Shown piece by piece: positions 25,331 through 34,711 of a DNA stretch of 64,000 nucleotides. The stretch comes from Cellulomonas cellasea (lineage in GTDB: Bacteria > Actinomycetota > Actinomycetes > Actinomycetales > Cellulomonadaceae). The first letter of the stretch is position 1. Each line of letters starts with the position of its first letter. A program made the position numbers and the translations under genes. The stretch lies in contig NZ_BJLR01000004.1 in the NCBI RefSeq assembly GCF_006538745.1, positions 62,001 to 126,000 of the forward strand. The letters run 5' to 3'. The notes beneath the pieces were generated by a model. The model had not been told where the DNA came from, searched no databases, and was given only the letters and a program-made list of their open reading frames with translations.

Positions 25331-26398
25331 ATGAGCCGCATGGTGGCCCTCGACGTCGTGACCGGCCCGCTCCCCGAGCCGGTCGCCGCCGACGTGCGCC
25401 GTGTGGCGGACGCCGCGCACGCCGCCGACGGCGTCGCCCCGCTATCCGAGCAGCCGCTGCTCTGGCTCACCGACCCTGCCGCCGCCGTCCGCCACGTGCT
25501 CGCGCGCGACGACGCGGGGGCGCTCGTCGGGTACGCGCAGGTCGACATCGCCGCGACGCCCGTGCCGACCGCCGAGCTCGTCGTCGCGCCGGACGCCCGC
25601 CGCGCCGGGACCGGGACCGCGCTGCTCGGCGGCGCCGGCTCGGTCGCCGCCGGGGACGCGCACGGGTCGGTCGCGGTCTGGGCGCACGGCGACCTCCCGG
25701 CGGCCCGCGCGCTCGCCGCCCGCCACGGGCTCGTGCCGGTGCGCGAGCTGTGGCAGATGCGCCTCGACCTCGCCTCCGCCCCGCCGGAGGTCGCGGACAC
25801 CGAGGCACCCCCGCCCACCACCCCCACGCCCGCCCCGCGCCCACTGCCCGACGGCGTGCGCGTCCGCGCGTTCGTCCCGGGCCAGGACGAGGACGCGTGG
25901 CTGCGCGTCAACGCGCGCGCGTTCACGGGCCACCCCGAGCAGGGCCGGATGACCCTCGCGGACCTGCGCGCGCGCGAGGCGGAGCCGTGGTTCGACCCGG
26001 ACGGGCTGCTGCTCGCGGAGCGCGACGGCGCGCTGCTCGCGTCGCTGTGGACCAAGGTGCACGCCCCGGACGCGACGAGCCCCGAGCCGGTCGGCGAGAT
26101 CTACGCGCTCGGCGTCGACCCCGACGCGCAGGGCCTCGGCCTCGGCGGTGCGCTCACCGGGCTCGCGCTCGAGCACCTCGCGACGCGCGGGCTGCGCACG
26201 GTGATCCTGTACACCGAGCGCGAGAACACCGCCGCGGTCCGCACCTACACGCGCGCGGGCTTCGTGCGCAGCGCCGTCGACGTGCTGCTCGGGTCGCCCG
26301 CGCGCACGGAGCCCCCCATGGACCGCACGGACCCCACGGTCCCGACGAACCCGCCGGACACCCCCGGTTCACCTGCGAGTGGAACGATGGAACGATGA
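25331..26398 (+). CDS. mshD: Mycothiol synthase
   Basis: Acetylates Cys-GlcN-inositol with acetyl-CoA, the last step of mycothiol synthesis; mycothiol is the actinobacterial thiol buffer. The 355-residue protein has tandem GNAT folds. The N-terminal one (about 1-145) is degenerate. The C-terminal one (about 165-325) is intact, with [26 protein letters not shown] for CoA binding and [22 protein letters not shown] Pro/Thr linker separates them. Two in-frame ATGs (25331 and 25340) are possible. Its stop overlaps the ppk1 start by ATGA, so thiol and polyphosphate genes are coupled here. Confidence 0.93.
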   Translation: MSRMVALDVVTGPLPEPVAADVRRVADAAHAADGVAPLSEQPLLWLTDPAAAVRHVLARDDAGALVGYAQVDIAATPVPTAELVVAPDARRAGTGTALLGGAGSVAAGDAHGSVAVWAHGDLPAARALAARHGLVPVRELWQMRLDLASAPPEVADTEAPPPTTPTPAPRPLPDGVRVRAFVPGQDEDAWLRVNARAFTGHPEQGRMTLADLRAREAEPWFDPDGLLLAERDGALLASLWTKVHAPDATSPEPVGEIYALGVDPDAQGLGLGGALTGLALEHLATRGLRTVILYTERENTAAVRTYTRAGFVRSAVDVLLGSPARTEPPMDRTDPTVPTNPPDTPGSPASGTMER

Positions 26399-28833
26399 CC
26401 GACGCCACGCCAGCACGCCGCACGCGCACGACCCGCACGACCCGCGCCGCGTCCGCGGCCGCCGCGGCCGCCGCGGTGGTCGAGGCACCGGACGACGCCG
26501 CGACCCTCGCCGAGGCCACGCGCGCGGTCCCGCTGCCCCCGGCCGACCCGGCGGAGGCGCCGGTCGACCACGTCACGGGCCGTCCCGGGCCGCGCCCGCT
26601 GCCGCCCGAGCTCGCCGCGCACATCGCGGAGCACATCGCCGACGAGCCCGCCTCCGTGCACGCCGAGTCGCCCGAGGACGGGCCGCTGCCCGACGACCGG
26701 TTCCTCGACCGGGAGATCAGCTGGCTCGCGTTCAACCAGCGCGTGCTCGAGCTCGCCGAGGACCCCGACCAGCCGCTGCTGGAGCGCGTGCGCTACCTCG
26801 CGATCTTCGCCTCGAACCTCGACGAGTTCTTCATGGTCCGCGTCGCGGGCCTCAAGCGCCGCATCGCGACGGGCCTCGCCGTGACCGCGGCGTCGGGCCT
26901 GAGCCCCCGGCAGGTGCTCGAGGCGATCAGCGTGCGCGCGCACGAGCTCATGGCGCGGCACGCCCGCTGCTTCACCGAGCAGGTCCAGCCGGCGCTCGCT
27001 GCCGAGGGGATCACGCTCGCGCGCTGGGACGAGCTCGGCGACGACGAGCAGGAGCGCCTGCACAAGTTCTTCCGCAAGCAGATCTTCCCGGTGCTGACGC
27101 CGCTCGCGGTCGACCCCGCGCACCCCTTCCCGTACATCTCGGGGCTCTCGCTCAACCTCGCCGTCGTCGTGCTCAACCCGCAGACGGGCAAGGAGCACTT
27201 CGCGCGCGTCAAGGTCCCGCCGCTGCTCCCCCGGTACATCGCCGTCGACGCGCGGGGCCGCCCGAGCAACCAGGCCGCCGCCGTCGAGATGGGCCCGACG
27301 CAGTTCGTGCCGCTCGAGGACGTGATCTCCCAGCACCTCGACCACCTGTTCCCCGGCATGGAGGTCATCGAGCACCACACGTTCCGGGTCACGCGCAACG
27401 AGGACGTCGAGGTCGAGGAGGACGACGCCGAGAACCTCCTGCAGGCCATGGAGAAGGAGCTCCTGCGCCGCCGCTTCGGCCCGCCGGTGCGCCTCGAGCT
27501 CGCCGACGGGATCTCCCCGCGCATCCGCGACCTGCTCGTGCGCGAGCTCGGCGTCGTCGACGAGGAGGTCTACGAGCTGCCCGCGCCGCTCGACCACACG
27601 GGCCTCAACCTCGTGGCCGACCTCGACCGCCCGGCGCTGCAGAACCCGCGCTTCGCGGGCTCGACGCACCGGTACCTCGCGGAGGTCGAGAGCGCGTCGG
27701 CCAGCGACGCGTTCGCGGCGATCCGCCGCCGCGACATCCTGCTGCACCACCCGTACGACTCGTTCTCGACATCGGTGCAGACGTTCCTGCAGCAGGCCGC
27801 CGCGGACCCGCACGTGCTCGCGATCAAGCAGACGCTGTACCGGACGTCGGGCGACTCCCCGATCGTCGACGCGCTGATCGACGCGGCCGAGGCGGGCAAG
27901 CAGGTCCTCGCGCTCGTCGAGATCAAGGCCCGGTTCGACGAGCAGGCCAACATCTCGTGGGCCCGCAAGCTCGAGCAGGCCGGCGTGCACGTGGTCTACG
28001 GCATCGTCGGGCTCAAGACGCACTGCAAGCTGAGCCTCGTCGTGCGCCAGGAGCCCGACGGGCTGCGCCGCTACTGCCGCATCGGCACGGGCAACTACAA
28101 TCCGAAGACCGCGCGGCTCTACACCGACCTCGGGCTGCTCACGGCCGACCCGGACGTCGGCCAGGACCTCACGCGCCTGTTCAACCAGCTCTCCGGGTAC
28201 GCGCCCAAGTCGCGCTTCCACCGGCTCCTCGTCGCGCCGCGCTCGGTGCGCTCGGGGCTCGTCGAGCGGATCGACCGCGAGGCCGCCGCCGCGCGCGCCG
28301 GCAAGCCCGCGTGGATCAAGATCAAGGTCAACTCGATGGTCGACGAGGCCGTCATCGACGCCCTGTACCGCGCGTCGCAGGCCGGCGTCCCCGTCGACCT
28401 CGTCGTGCGCGGGATCTGCGCGGTGCGCCCCGGGGTCCCCGGCCTCAGCGAGACGATCCGCGTGCGGTCGATCCTCGGGCGATTCCTCGAGCACGCGCGC
28501 ATCTTCGCGTTCGCGGCGTCCGACGGCATCCCGTCCTCGCGCAGCTCGCAGCCCGACGAGGAGGGGCCCGAGGTGTTCATCGGCTCCGCGGACCTCATGC
28601 ACCGCAACCTCGACCGCCGCGTCGAGGCGCTCGTGCGGCTCGCGGACCCCGACCAGACCGCGGAGCTCGTGAGCCTGCTCGACGAGTCGATGGACGACGG
28701 CACGTCGACCTGGCACCTCGAGGCCGACGGGACGTGGACCCGGCACCACATGGGCCCCGACGGCGCGCCGCTGCTCGACCAGCAGACCGCGCTCATCCAG
28801 CGTCAGCGGCGCCGTCCGGGAGCCTCCCGGTGA
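26395..28833 (+). CDS. ppk1: Polyphosphate kinase 1
   Basis: Polymerises the ATP gamma-phosphate into polyphosphate at the inner membrane face. The 812-residue product has an N-domain starting at [21 protein letters not shown] (about 101), the [17 protein letters not shown] core, and the HKD-type catalytic part. [11 protein letters not shown] supplies the His that is phosphorylated (near 543), and [22 protein letters not shown] follows. About 95 low-complexity residues (poly-Ala, Arg-Thr) precede the conserved start, and the usual enzyme is nearer 700. The ATG lies in an ATGA overlap with mshD, so the long start is supported. mutT1 follows after four bases, as in mycobacteria. Confidence 0.96.
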   Translation: MTDATPARRTRTTRTTRAASAAAAAAAVVEAPDDAATLAEATRAVPLPPADPAEAPVDHVTGRPGPRPLPPELAAHIAEHIADEPASVHAESPEDGPLPDDRFLDREISWLAFNQRVLELAEDPDQPLLERVRYLAIFASNLDEFFMVRVAGLKRRIATGLAVTAASGLSPRQVLEAISVRAHELMARHARCFTEQVQPALAAEGITLARWDELGDDEQERLHKFFRKQIFPVLTPLAVDPAHPFPYISGLSLNLAVVVLNPQTGKEHFARVKVPPLLPRYIAVDARGRPSNQAAAVEMGPTQFVPLEDVISQHLDHLFPGMEVIEHHTFRVTRNEDVEVEEDDAENLLQAMEKELLRRRFGPPVRLELADGISPRIRDLLVRELGVVDEEVYELPAPLDHTGLNLVADLDRPALQNPRFAGSTHRYLAEVESASASDAFAAIRRRDILLHHPYDSFSTSVQTFLQQAAADPHVLAIKQTLYRTSGDSPIVDALIDAAEAGKQVLALVEIKARFDEQANISWARKLEQAGVHVVYGIVGLKTHCKLSLVVRQEPDGLRRYCRIGTGNYNPKTARLYTDLGLLTADPDVGQDLTRLFNQLSGYAPKSRFHRLLVAPRSVRSGLVERIDREAAAARAGKPAWIKIKVNSMVDEAVIDALYRASQAGVPVDLVVRGICAVRPGVPGLSETIRVRSILGRFLEHARIFAFAASDGIPSSRSSQPDEEGPEVFIGSADLMHRNLDRRVEALVRLADPDQTAELVSLLDESMDDGTSTWHLEADGTWTRHHMGPDGAPLLDQQTALIQRQRRRPGASR

Positions 28834-28837
28834 GCCG

Positions 28838-29827
28838 GTGAGCACGACGACGAGGCACGCCTCGGACACGACCGTCGAGGCGGCGGGGGCGCTGGTGTGG
28901 CGCGTGCGCCAGGAGCGGCTCCAGCTCGCCCTCGTGCACCGGCCCCGCTACAAGGACTGGTCGTGGCCCAAGGGCAAGCTCGAGGGCGACGAGACCCCCG
29001 CGGTGGCCGCGGTCCGCGAGGTGGCCGAGGAGACGGGGAGCGACGTCGTGCTCGGGCGGCGCCTGCCCGGGCTCGAGTACCGGATCTCCGACGGGCGCCT
29101 CAAGCGCGTGCACTACTGGGCGGCGCAGGTCGCCGGCCGGCCCGACGGCCCCGCGCTGCTCGCCCGCCCGCCGGTCCCGCGGGCGTCGCGCGACGAGATC
29201 GACGCGGTGCGCTGGGTGGACGCCGAGGTGGCCCGCAAGAAGCTCACGCGCGCCGAGGACCGCGAGCCGCTCGACGTGCTGCTCGCGGAGCACGCGAAGG
29301 GCCGGCTCGACACGCGCGCAGTCGTCGTCGCGCGGCACGGGCAGGCGCGCAAGCGCAGCAGCTGGCCCGGCAGCGAGGACGACCGCCCGCTCACGCGGAC
29401 CGGCCAGGAGCAGGCCGAGCAGCTCGTGCCCGTGCTCTCGGCGTTCGGGGTCACCGACCTCGTGACGAGCCACTGGGCCCGCTGCGCGCAGACCCTCGCG
29501 CCGTACGCCGCCGCGACCCACCTCGAGCCGCGGCTCGCCGCCGAGCTGACCGAGTCACGCCACGAGGACTCCCCCGCGCGCGTCGCCGCGCTCGTCGGGA
29601 CGCTGCTCGGGTCGCGGCGCGACGTCGTGCTGTGCACGCACCGCCCGGTGCTGCCGACCGTGCTCGACGTGCTCGCGCAGCACTCGCGCCGCTCGGTGGC
29701 CGACGAGCTGCCGCACGAGGACCCGTTCCTGCGGCCCGGCGAGATGCTCGTGGCGCACGTGGTGGACTCGGCCAAGGGCCCGCGGCTCGTGGCCACGGAG
29801 CGGCACACGCCCGTCCGCCACGACTGA
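28838..29827 (+). CDS. mutT1: Nudix hydrolase fused to histidine phosphatase (MutT1-like)
   Basis: A 329-residue two-domain sanitising enzyme. The N-terminal Nudix domain (about 10-140) has WPKGKLEGDETPAVAAVREVAEETG. The C-terminal RHG/phosphoglycerate-mutase-like domain begins at VVVARHGQARKR (about 163) with a later CTHRPVLPTVL. In mycobacteria MutT1 turns 8-oxo-(d)GTP into the monophosphate in two steps and also cleaves dinucleoside polyphosphates. The GTG start is four bases after ppk1, matching the Rv2984-Rv2985 pair. Function is by family and synteny. Confidence 0.92.
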   Translation: MSTTTRHASDTTVEAAGALVWRVRQERLQLALVHRPRYKDWSWPKGKLEGDETPAVAAVREVAEETGSDVVLGRRLPGLEYRISDGRLKRVHYWAAQVAGRPDGPALLARPPVPRASRDEIDAVRWVDAEVARKKLTRAEDREPLDVLLAEHAKGRLDTRAVVVARHGQARKRSSWPGSEDDRPLTRTGQEQAEQLVPVLSAFGVTDLVTSHWARCAQTLAPYAAATHLEPRLAAELTESRHEDSPARVAALVGTLLGSRRDVVLCTHRPVLPTVLDVLAQHSRRSVADELPHEDPFLRPGEMLVAHVVDSAKGPRLVATERHTPVRHD

Positions 29828-29883
29828 GCCGGCCCGCGCCCGCGCGCTCCGACCTCGGCGCCCGCCGGCCGAGCGCTCAGCGC

Positions 29884-30891
29884 TCAGTTGAGGATCGGGC
29901 TCAGGATCCAGAAGATGACCGCGGCGACGAGGGCGGCGGCCGGGATGGTCAGGACCCACGCGGCGCCGATGTTCTTCGCGACGCCCCAGCGCACGGCCGA
30001 GAGCCGCTTCGTCGCGCCGACGCCCATGATCGCCGAGGTGATCGTGTGCGTCGTCGAGACCGGCGCGTGCAGCGCGAACGCGTTGACGTAGAGCACGATC
30101 GCCGCGACCGACTCCGCGACGAAGCCGCGCGCCGGGTCGAGCTCGATGATCTTGCGCCCGAGCGTGCGCATGATGCGCCACCCGCCCGCGTACGTGCCCG
30201 CCGAGATCGCGGCCGCGGCGGAGAGCTTGACCCAGAGCGGGATGCCGTCCTCGGGCCGGGCCCAGCCGACCGAGAGCAGCGCGAGGAAGATCACGCCCAT
30301 CGTCTTCTGCGCGTCCTGCAGGCCGTGGCCGAGCGCCATCGCGGCGGCCGAGGCCGTCTGCGCGAGGCGGAACCGCCGCGTCGTCTTCGCCGGGGCGTTG
30401 TTCCGGACGATCCACAGCACGCCGACCATGATGAAGAACGCGAGCCCGAAGCCCACGAGCGGCGAGATGATCATCGGCAGGACGACCTTGTCGACGATCG
30501 CCGACCAGTAGATGCCCAGACCGGAGGCGACCCCGGCGCCGACGAGCCCGCCGATGAGCGCGTGCGTCGAGGACGACGGCAGCCCGAACCACCACGTGAT
30601 GAGGTTCCACGTGATCGCCCCGACGAGCGCGCACAGCACGACGACGAGCGCGAAGTGCGAGGTCGGGGCCCCGTCGAGGTTGACGATCTCCTTGGCGATC
30701 GTCTCGGCGACCTCGGTGCCCAGCAGCGCGCCGGCGAAGTTCATCACCGCGGCCATGATGAGCGCCGCGCGCGGCGTCAGCGCGCGCGTCGAGACCGAGG
30801 TCGCGATGGCGTTCGCCGCGTCGTGGAAGCCGTTGGTGTAGTCGAAGCCGAGCGCGAACGCGACGACGACGATGACGAGCGCAGTCTCCAC
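29884..30891 (-). CDS. pit: Low-affinity inorganic phosphate transporter (PiT family)
   Basis: A 335-residue Pi:cation symporter with about ten helices and the family-defining duplicated signature. The N-terminal copy is FALGFDYTNGFHDAANAIATSVSTRAL and the C-terminal copy is FALHAPVSTTHTITSAIMGVGATKRL. The gene begins 6 bp after the DUF47 stop, the usual accessory-then-transporter order, and converges on mutT1. With ppk1 across the strand switch it forms a phosphate uptake and storage neighbourhood. Confidence 0.95.
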   Translation of the reverse strand: METALVIVVVAFALGFDYTNGFHDAANAIATSVSTRALTPRAALIMAAVMNFAGALLGTEVAETIAKEIVNLDGAPTSHFALVVVLCALVGAITWNLITWWFGLPSSSTHALIGGLVGAGVASGLGIYWSAIVDKVVLPMIISPLVGFGLAFFIMVGVLWIVRNNAPAKTTRRFRLAQTASAAAMALGHGLQDAQKTMGVIFLALLSVGWARPEDGIPLWVKLSAAAAISAGTYAGGWRIMRTLGRKIIELDPARGFVAESVAAIVLYVNAFALHAPVSTTHTITSAIMGVGATKRLSAVRWGVAKNIGAAWVLTIPAAALVAAVIFWILSPILN

Positions 30892-30897
30892 CGGAGC

Positions 30898-31518
30898 TCA
30901 GGACTCCTTGAGCGCGATGGTCTCGACCATGTTCGCGACCTTCTCGAAGCCGTCGGCGGCGTCCTCGAGCTTCTCGACGACCTCTTTCAGCTTCATGAGC
31001 TGGATGGGGTCGGTGATCTCGTCGAACATCTGCGCGAGGAGCTTGCGGTGGACCTTGTCCGCCTGGTTCTCGAGACGGTTGATCTCGATCCAGTAGTCGG
31101 ACAGGTTCTCCATCGAGCGCAGCCGGGGCATGGCCTCGGCGGTGAGCTCCGCGGCGCGCTGCAGCACCTGGACCTGGTCGGAGACGCGGGCCGGCAGACC
31201 GTCGAGCTTGTAGAGCACGATCAGGTCGGCGGCCTCCTCCATGAAGTCCATGCAGTCGTCCAGCGCCGACGCCAGGTTGTAGATGTCGTCGCGGTCGAAC
31301 GGCGTCACGAACGTCTGGTTGAGCCGACGCATGATCGTGTGGGTCGCCTCGTCCGCGAGGTGCTCGGCGTCGCTGATGCGCTTGCCGATCTCCTTGCGGG
31401 TCGGGCGGTCGGCTCCGAGGAGCTCCCCGAGCAGGTTGGCGCCGGTGACCAGATGAGCCGCCGATGCTGCGAGGAGGTCGAAGAACGAGGTGTCGCGCGG
31501 GGTCAGGCGCAGGCGCAC
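30898..31518 (-). CDS. DUF47 family PhoU-like accessory of the Pit transporter
   Basis: A 206-residue all-helical protein of the DUF47/PhoU-related group that accompanies and modulates Pit transporters. Typical metal-binding helices include ADEATHTIMRRLNQTFVTPFDRDDIYNLASALDDCMDFMEEAAD and ENQADKVHRKLLAQMFDE (segments quoted in part). The GTG at 31518, giving VRLRLTPRDTSFFDLL, is the standard family N-terminus. It is first in the two-gene operon with pit, and a PHO-box-like site lies about 40 bp upstream. Confidence 0.92.
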   Translation of the reverse strand: MRLRLTPRDTSFFDLLAASAAHLVTGANLLGELLGADRPTRKEIGKRISDAEHLADEATHTIMRRLNQTFVTPFDRDDIYNLASALDDCMDFMEEAADLIVLYKLDGLPARVSDQVQVLQRAAELTAEAMPRLRSMENLSDYWIEINRLENQADKVHRKLLAQMFDEITDPIQLMKLKEVVEKLEDAADGFEKVANMVETIALKES

Positions 31519-31928
31519 GGGAGGCTCCGGTGAAGGGGACGCATGTCGCAGACAGGCTAGGGCAACGCTCGGGTGAACACGCAACCCTGGATCTGTACAG
31601 CACGCGACGTCGCGGTGGGAGATGAGTGACGCCGGGCCGGGAGCGCCTGTCGGCGCGAAGGCCGCTCGAGGCGGCTTCATGTGGAGCCCGGGGCTACCGC
31701 GACCCGGCGTCGGGAACAACTGTACGCCCGTCCGTCTGGGCCCACGCTGTGACGAGACCCACGCCCGGCGGTGCCCCGAAGGGCGGCCAGGCCGCCGGGG
31801 GACGACCGCTGCGGGGACCCACGACCGCGCGACCAGGGACGACGCGCAGCCGCGCGCGTGTCACCCGGATGCCGCGGGCCGGGCACCCCCACGGGTGACC
31901 CGGCCCACGTCGCACGGCCCGCGACGGC
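31519..31928. other. Intergenic region upstream of the DUF47-pit operon
   Basis: About 410 bp between two minus-strand units. It holds the candidate PHO box (31560-31578) and, around 31590-31630, an AT-richer patch. The rest is GC-rich with several short inverted repeats; CGGGTGACCCGGC-like sequence near 31860-31905 may end the PGPGW gene of the opposite flank. I see no gene. Confidence 0.5.
31560..31578 (-). promoter_or_regulatory. Candidate PHO box of the DUF47-pit operon
   Basis: On the minus strand GTTCACC is followed 12 bases later by GTTGCCC, resembling the GTTCACC direct-repeat units bound by PhoP in actinobacteria. A TAGCCT -10-like element follows. The classical spacing is 11, so the match is imperfect. 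Confidence 0.35.
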
Positions 31929-32366
31929 TCACCGCTCGCGGCGCAGCCTCCTGCGGACCGGCACCCAGACCCGCGTCGCGACCAGCCGGATCCGGACGAC
32001 GAGGCGCCCGGCCCACGGGAACTCGGCCGCGAGCACCGCGACGCCCGCGAACATCACGAGCAGGCCCGGCCCGGGGAGCACGAGCATCGCGGCGCCGGCG
32101 AGCAGCAGCACCGAGCCGACCACGACGACGAGCGGGAGGCGCACCGGGCGCGGCAGCCCCGTGAGCCACGCCCGCACGGAGCCGAGCGCGCCGTCGTGCT
32201 CGTGGGCGCCGTGGGCTTCGTCGTGCGCGGGCCCGCGCGGGGTGCCGTCGGTCCCGTGCCCGCGGGCAGCGCCGTCGTCCCCGTGCTCGCGGCGCGCGCC
32301 GTCGGGTCCGTGCGGCCCCCGGACGCCGTCGTCGGGCACGCCGGGCCGGACCTCGGGCCCGGTCAC
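31929..32366 (-). CDS. PGPGW-motif small membrane protein
   Basis: A 145-residue protein of the actinobacterial PGPGW (TIGR02611-like) family. A His/Gly/Asp-rich hydrophilic N-terminus of about 65 residues is followed by two hydrophobic helices around the conserved loop (LLLAGAAMLVLPGPGLLVMFAGVAVLA) and a very basic tail (RRRLRRER). The motif here reads PGPGL. It starts with GTG inside the stop of the upstream gene (GTGA overlap). The function is unknown. Confidence 0.82.
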   Translation of the reverse strand: MTGPEVRPGVPDDGVRGPHGPDGARREHGDDGAARGHGTDGTPRGPAHDEAHGAHEHDGALGSVRAWLTGLPRPVRLPLVVVVGSVLLLAGAAMLVLPGPGLLVMFAGVAVLAAEFPWAGRLVVRIRLVATRVWVPVRRRLRRER

Positions 32367-33010
32367 TCGAGCCGCTCCGCGCGCCACAGCGCCGCGGCGT
32401 GCTCGAGCTCCTCGGCGGTCCGCACGAGCGAGGACGCGCCGCGCGTCAGGCGGTGCGCCGCGTCCTCGTCGGTCCCCTCGAGGTGGTCGGCGTCGAACGC
32501 CGCGCCCGTCGCGAGGACCCGGCAGAACGCCGCGCCGCGCTCGAGCGCGACCGCGAGGTCCCCGGTGTACACGCCTGAGAGGACCGCGTCGGCGAGGTCG
32601 CGCAGGTCGTTCGGCCCGGGCGGGCTCGCGACGCCGGCGACGACGTCGTGCACCGGGGCCGCCTCGACGCCCAGGCGGTACCGCTCGGCGAGCGTCTGCG
32701 GGTCGCGGCGGACCCACTCGCGCAGCACGTACAGCCGCCAGAGCGCGCCGGGCAGCGTCCCCGCGGGGCTGTCCGCCCACATCGCGGCGACGACGTCGAG
32801 CCCCTCCGCCTCCACGAGGCTCACGAGCCGGGCCACGAGCGCGGGGTCGTCGCCGGCGCTGCGGCCCTGGTGCACGATCGCGCCGGCCGTGGTGTGCGCG
32901 ATCTCGGAGCGCAGCGCGGGGTCGATGTCGCCGGGGAGCTCGTCGGCCTGTCGGGGGTCGAGCATCGCCGGGCGTCGTGGACGCCTCGCCGCGCCGTCTG
33001 AGGTGGTCAT
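32363..33010 (-). CDS. Conserved actinobacterial protein of unknown function
   Basis: A 215-residue soluble, helical protein. It begins with a basic stretch (RRPRRPAMLDP) and then repeated Leu/Ala-rich helices (DPALVARLVSLVEAEGLDVVAAMWA and PGALWRLYVLREWVRRDP are characteristic). Similar proteins in actinobacteria are often mislabelled as RNA polymerase subunits; I see no polymerase motif. It overlaps the PGPGW gene by GTGA. The ATG has no ribosome site, and a -10-like GACAAT lies six bases before it, suggesting a leaderless mRNA. It is divergent from a sugar symporter. Confidence 0.65.
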   Translation of the reverse strand: MTTSDGAARRPRRPAMLDPRQADELPGDIDPALRSEIAHTTAGAIVHQGRSAGDDPALVARLVSLVEAEGLDVVAAMWADSPAGTLPGALWRLYVLREWVRRDPQTLAERYRLGVEAAPVHDVVAGVASPPGPNDLRDLADAVLSGVYTGDLAVALERGAAFCRVLATGAAFDADHLEGTDEDAAHRLTRGASSLVRTAEELEHAAALWRAERLE

Positions 33011-33016
33011 CGTTAG

Positions 33017-33027
33017 ATTGTCAGACA
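33017..33027 (-). promoter_or_regulatory. Leaderless -10 overlapping a TGTCAGACA palindrome
   Basis: GACAAT (33022-33017, minus strand) sits six bases before the ATG at 33010. It overlaps TGTCAGACA (33019-33027), a 9-bp symmetric site in the 101-bp region shared with the divergent sugar symporter. Confidence 0.4.
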
Positions 33028-33111
33028 GGTCGATCCTGCAGCGCACGTCGTCAGCGAGGACGGTTCCCGCGCCGCCGCCCGTGATCGGCCAGCGAGGGAA
33101 AGGGCGTCGCC

Positions 33112-34584
33112 ATGTCGTCATCCGCTGCACGACCGTCGCAGGGCTCGGCAGGGGCGTCGGGCCGTCACCCGTCGCACGGCAAGGCGGTGGGCCTCGCGGT
33201 CGCCGCGGCGGTCGGCGGGTTCCTCTTCGGCTTCGACAGCTCCGTGATCAACGGCGCGGTCGAGGCGATCGAGGGCGAGTTCGCGCTCAGCGCCGCCGTG
33301 ACCGGCTTCGCGGTCGCCGTCGCGCTCCTCGGCTGCGCGCTCGGCGCCTGGGGTGCCGGGCGCCTGGCCGACCGCTGGGGCCGCACCAAGGTGATGCTGC
33401 TCGGGTCGGTGCTGTTCTTCGTGTCCTCGATCGGGGCGGCGTTCGCGTTCTCCGTCTACGACCTCATCCTGTGGCGCGTCGTCGGCGGCCTCGGCATCGG
33501 GATCGCGTCCGTGATCGCCCCCGCGTACATCGCCGAGATCGCGCCGGCCGCGATGCGCGGACGCCTCGGCTCGCTCCAGCAGCTCGCGATCACGATCGGC
33601 ATCTTCGCGGCCCTGCTCTCCGACGCGGTGTTCGCCAACACCGCGGGCGGGGCCGCCGAGCCGTCCCTCTTCGGGCTCGACGCGTGGCGCTGGATGTTCC
33701 TCGTCGCCGTCGTCCCGGCCGCGATCTACGGTGTCCTGGCCCTGCGGATCCCCGAGTCCCCGCGCTTCCTGGTCGCCGCCGGCCGCAAGGACGAGGCCGT
33801 CGCGGTCCTGCGCTCGGTCTCGGGTGCCGACGAGGACCCCGTCGAGCGCGTGCACCAGATCGAGCAGACGATCGCGGCCGACAAGGCGCTCGCCCAGCAG
33901 GCGAGCCTGCGCGGGCCCGTGCTCGGGCTCCTGCCCATCGTGTGGGTCGGCATCCTGCTGTCGGTCTTCCAGCAGTTCGTCGGGATCAACGTGATCTTCT
34001 ACTACTCGGTCACGCTGTGGCAGGCCGTCGGGTTCGACGAGTCGGACTCGTTCGTCGTGACCGTGGCCACGTCCGTGACGAACGTCCTCGTGACGTTCAT
34101 CGCGATCGGGCTCGTCGACCGGGTGGGCCGCCGTCCGATCCTGCTGACGGGCTCCGCGGGCATGGCGATCTCGCTCGGCCTCATGGCGCTCGCGTTCACG
34201 AACGCGACCGGCAGCGGCAAGGACGTGCAGCTCGACGCCCCGTGGGGCACCGTCGCGCTCGTCGCCGCGAACGCGTTCGTCGTCTTCTTCGGGGCGTCGT
34301 GGGGCCCGATCGTCTGGGTGCTCCTGGGCGAGATGTTCCCGAACCGGATCCGCGCCGCCGCGCTCGGCGTCGCCGCCGCGTGCCAGTGGATCGCGAACTT
34401 CCTGATCACCGTCTCGTTCCCGCCGATGCTCGAGCAGTTCGGCGCGACCGGGCCCTACCTGATGTACGCGATCTTCGCGGCGCTGTCCTTCGTGTTCGTG
34501 CTGACCAAGGTCCCCGAGACCAAGGGCATCGCGCTCGAGGACATGGAGGGCGTGTCCCGCACGGGTCGCCGCATCGACACCTGA
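33112..34584 (+). CDS. Sugar porter MFS transporter (glucose/xylose H+ symporter type)
   Basis: A 490-residue twelve-helix sugar/H+ symporter. All sugar-porter signatures are present: GFLFGFDSSVINGAV, GRLADRWGRTKVML, GGLGIGIASVIAPAYIAEIAPAAMRGR (quoted in part), PESPRFLVAAGR, QQFVGINVIFYYS, DRVGRRPI and VPETKG. It resembles actinobacterial GlcP and XylE; the exact sugar cannot be told. GAGGGAAAGG precedes the ATG. A very strong bidirectional hairpin follows the gene. Confidence 0.93.
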   Translation: MSSSAARPSQGSAGASGRHPSHGKAVGLAVAAAVGGFLFGFDSSVINGAVEAIEGEFALSAAVTGFAVAVALLGCALGAWGAGRLADRWGRTKVMLLGSVLFFVSSIGAAFAFSVYDLILWRVVGGLGIGIASVIAPAYIAEIAPAAMRGRLGSLQQLAITIGIFAALLSDAVFANTAGGAAEPSLFGLDAWRWMFLVAVVPAAIYGVLALRIPESPRFLVAAGRKDEAVAVLRSVSGADEDPVERVHQIEQTIAADKALAQQASLRGPVLGLLPIVWVGILLSVFQQFVGINVIFYYSVTLWQAVGFDESDSFVVTVATSVTNVLVTFIAIGLVDRVGRRPILLTGSAGMAISLGLMALAFTNATGSGKDVQLDAPWGTVALVAANAFVVFFGASWGPIVWVLLGEMFPNRIRAAALGVAAACQWIANFLITVSFPPMLEQFGATGPYLMYAIFAALSFVFVLTKVPETKGIALEDMEGVSRTGRRIDT

Positions 34585-34611
34585 GCGCCGGGCCGCTCGC
34601 GGCTCCCTCGC

Positions 34612-34672
34612 GCACGACGACGACGCCTGCCCGCCCCCGCTCACGGCAGGGGTCGGGCGGGCGTCGTCGTGC
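34612..34672. terminator. Bidirectional terminator hairpin
   Basis: A long interrupted inverted repeat starts GCACGACGACG and ends CGTCGTCGTGC. It has inner GCCTGCCCG / CGGGCGGGC pairing and lies between the convergent sugar symporter and chemoreceptor genes. Confidence 0.8.
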
Positions 34673-34711
34673 ACCGTCGGCGCCGGCACGGCGTGCCGGG
34701 CGCGCAACGCG

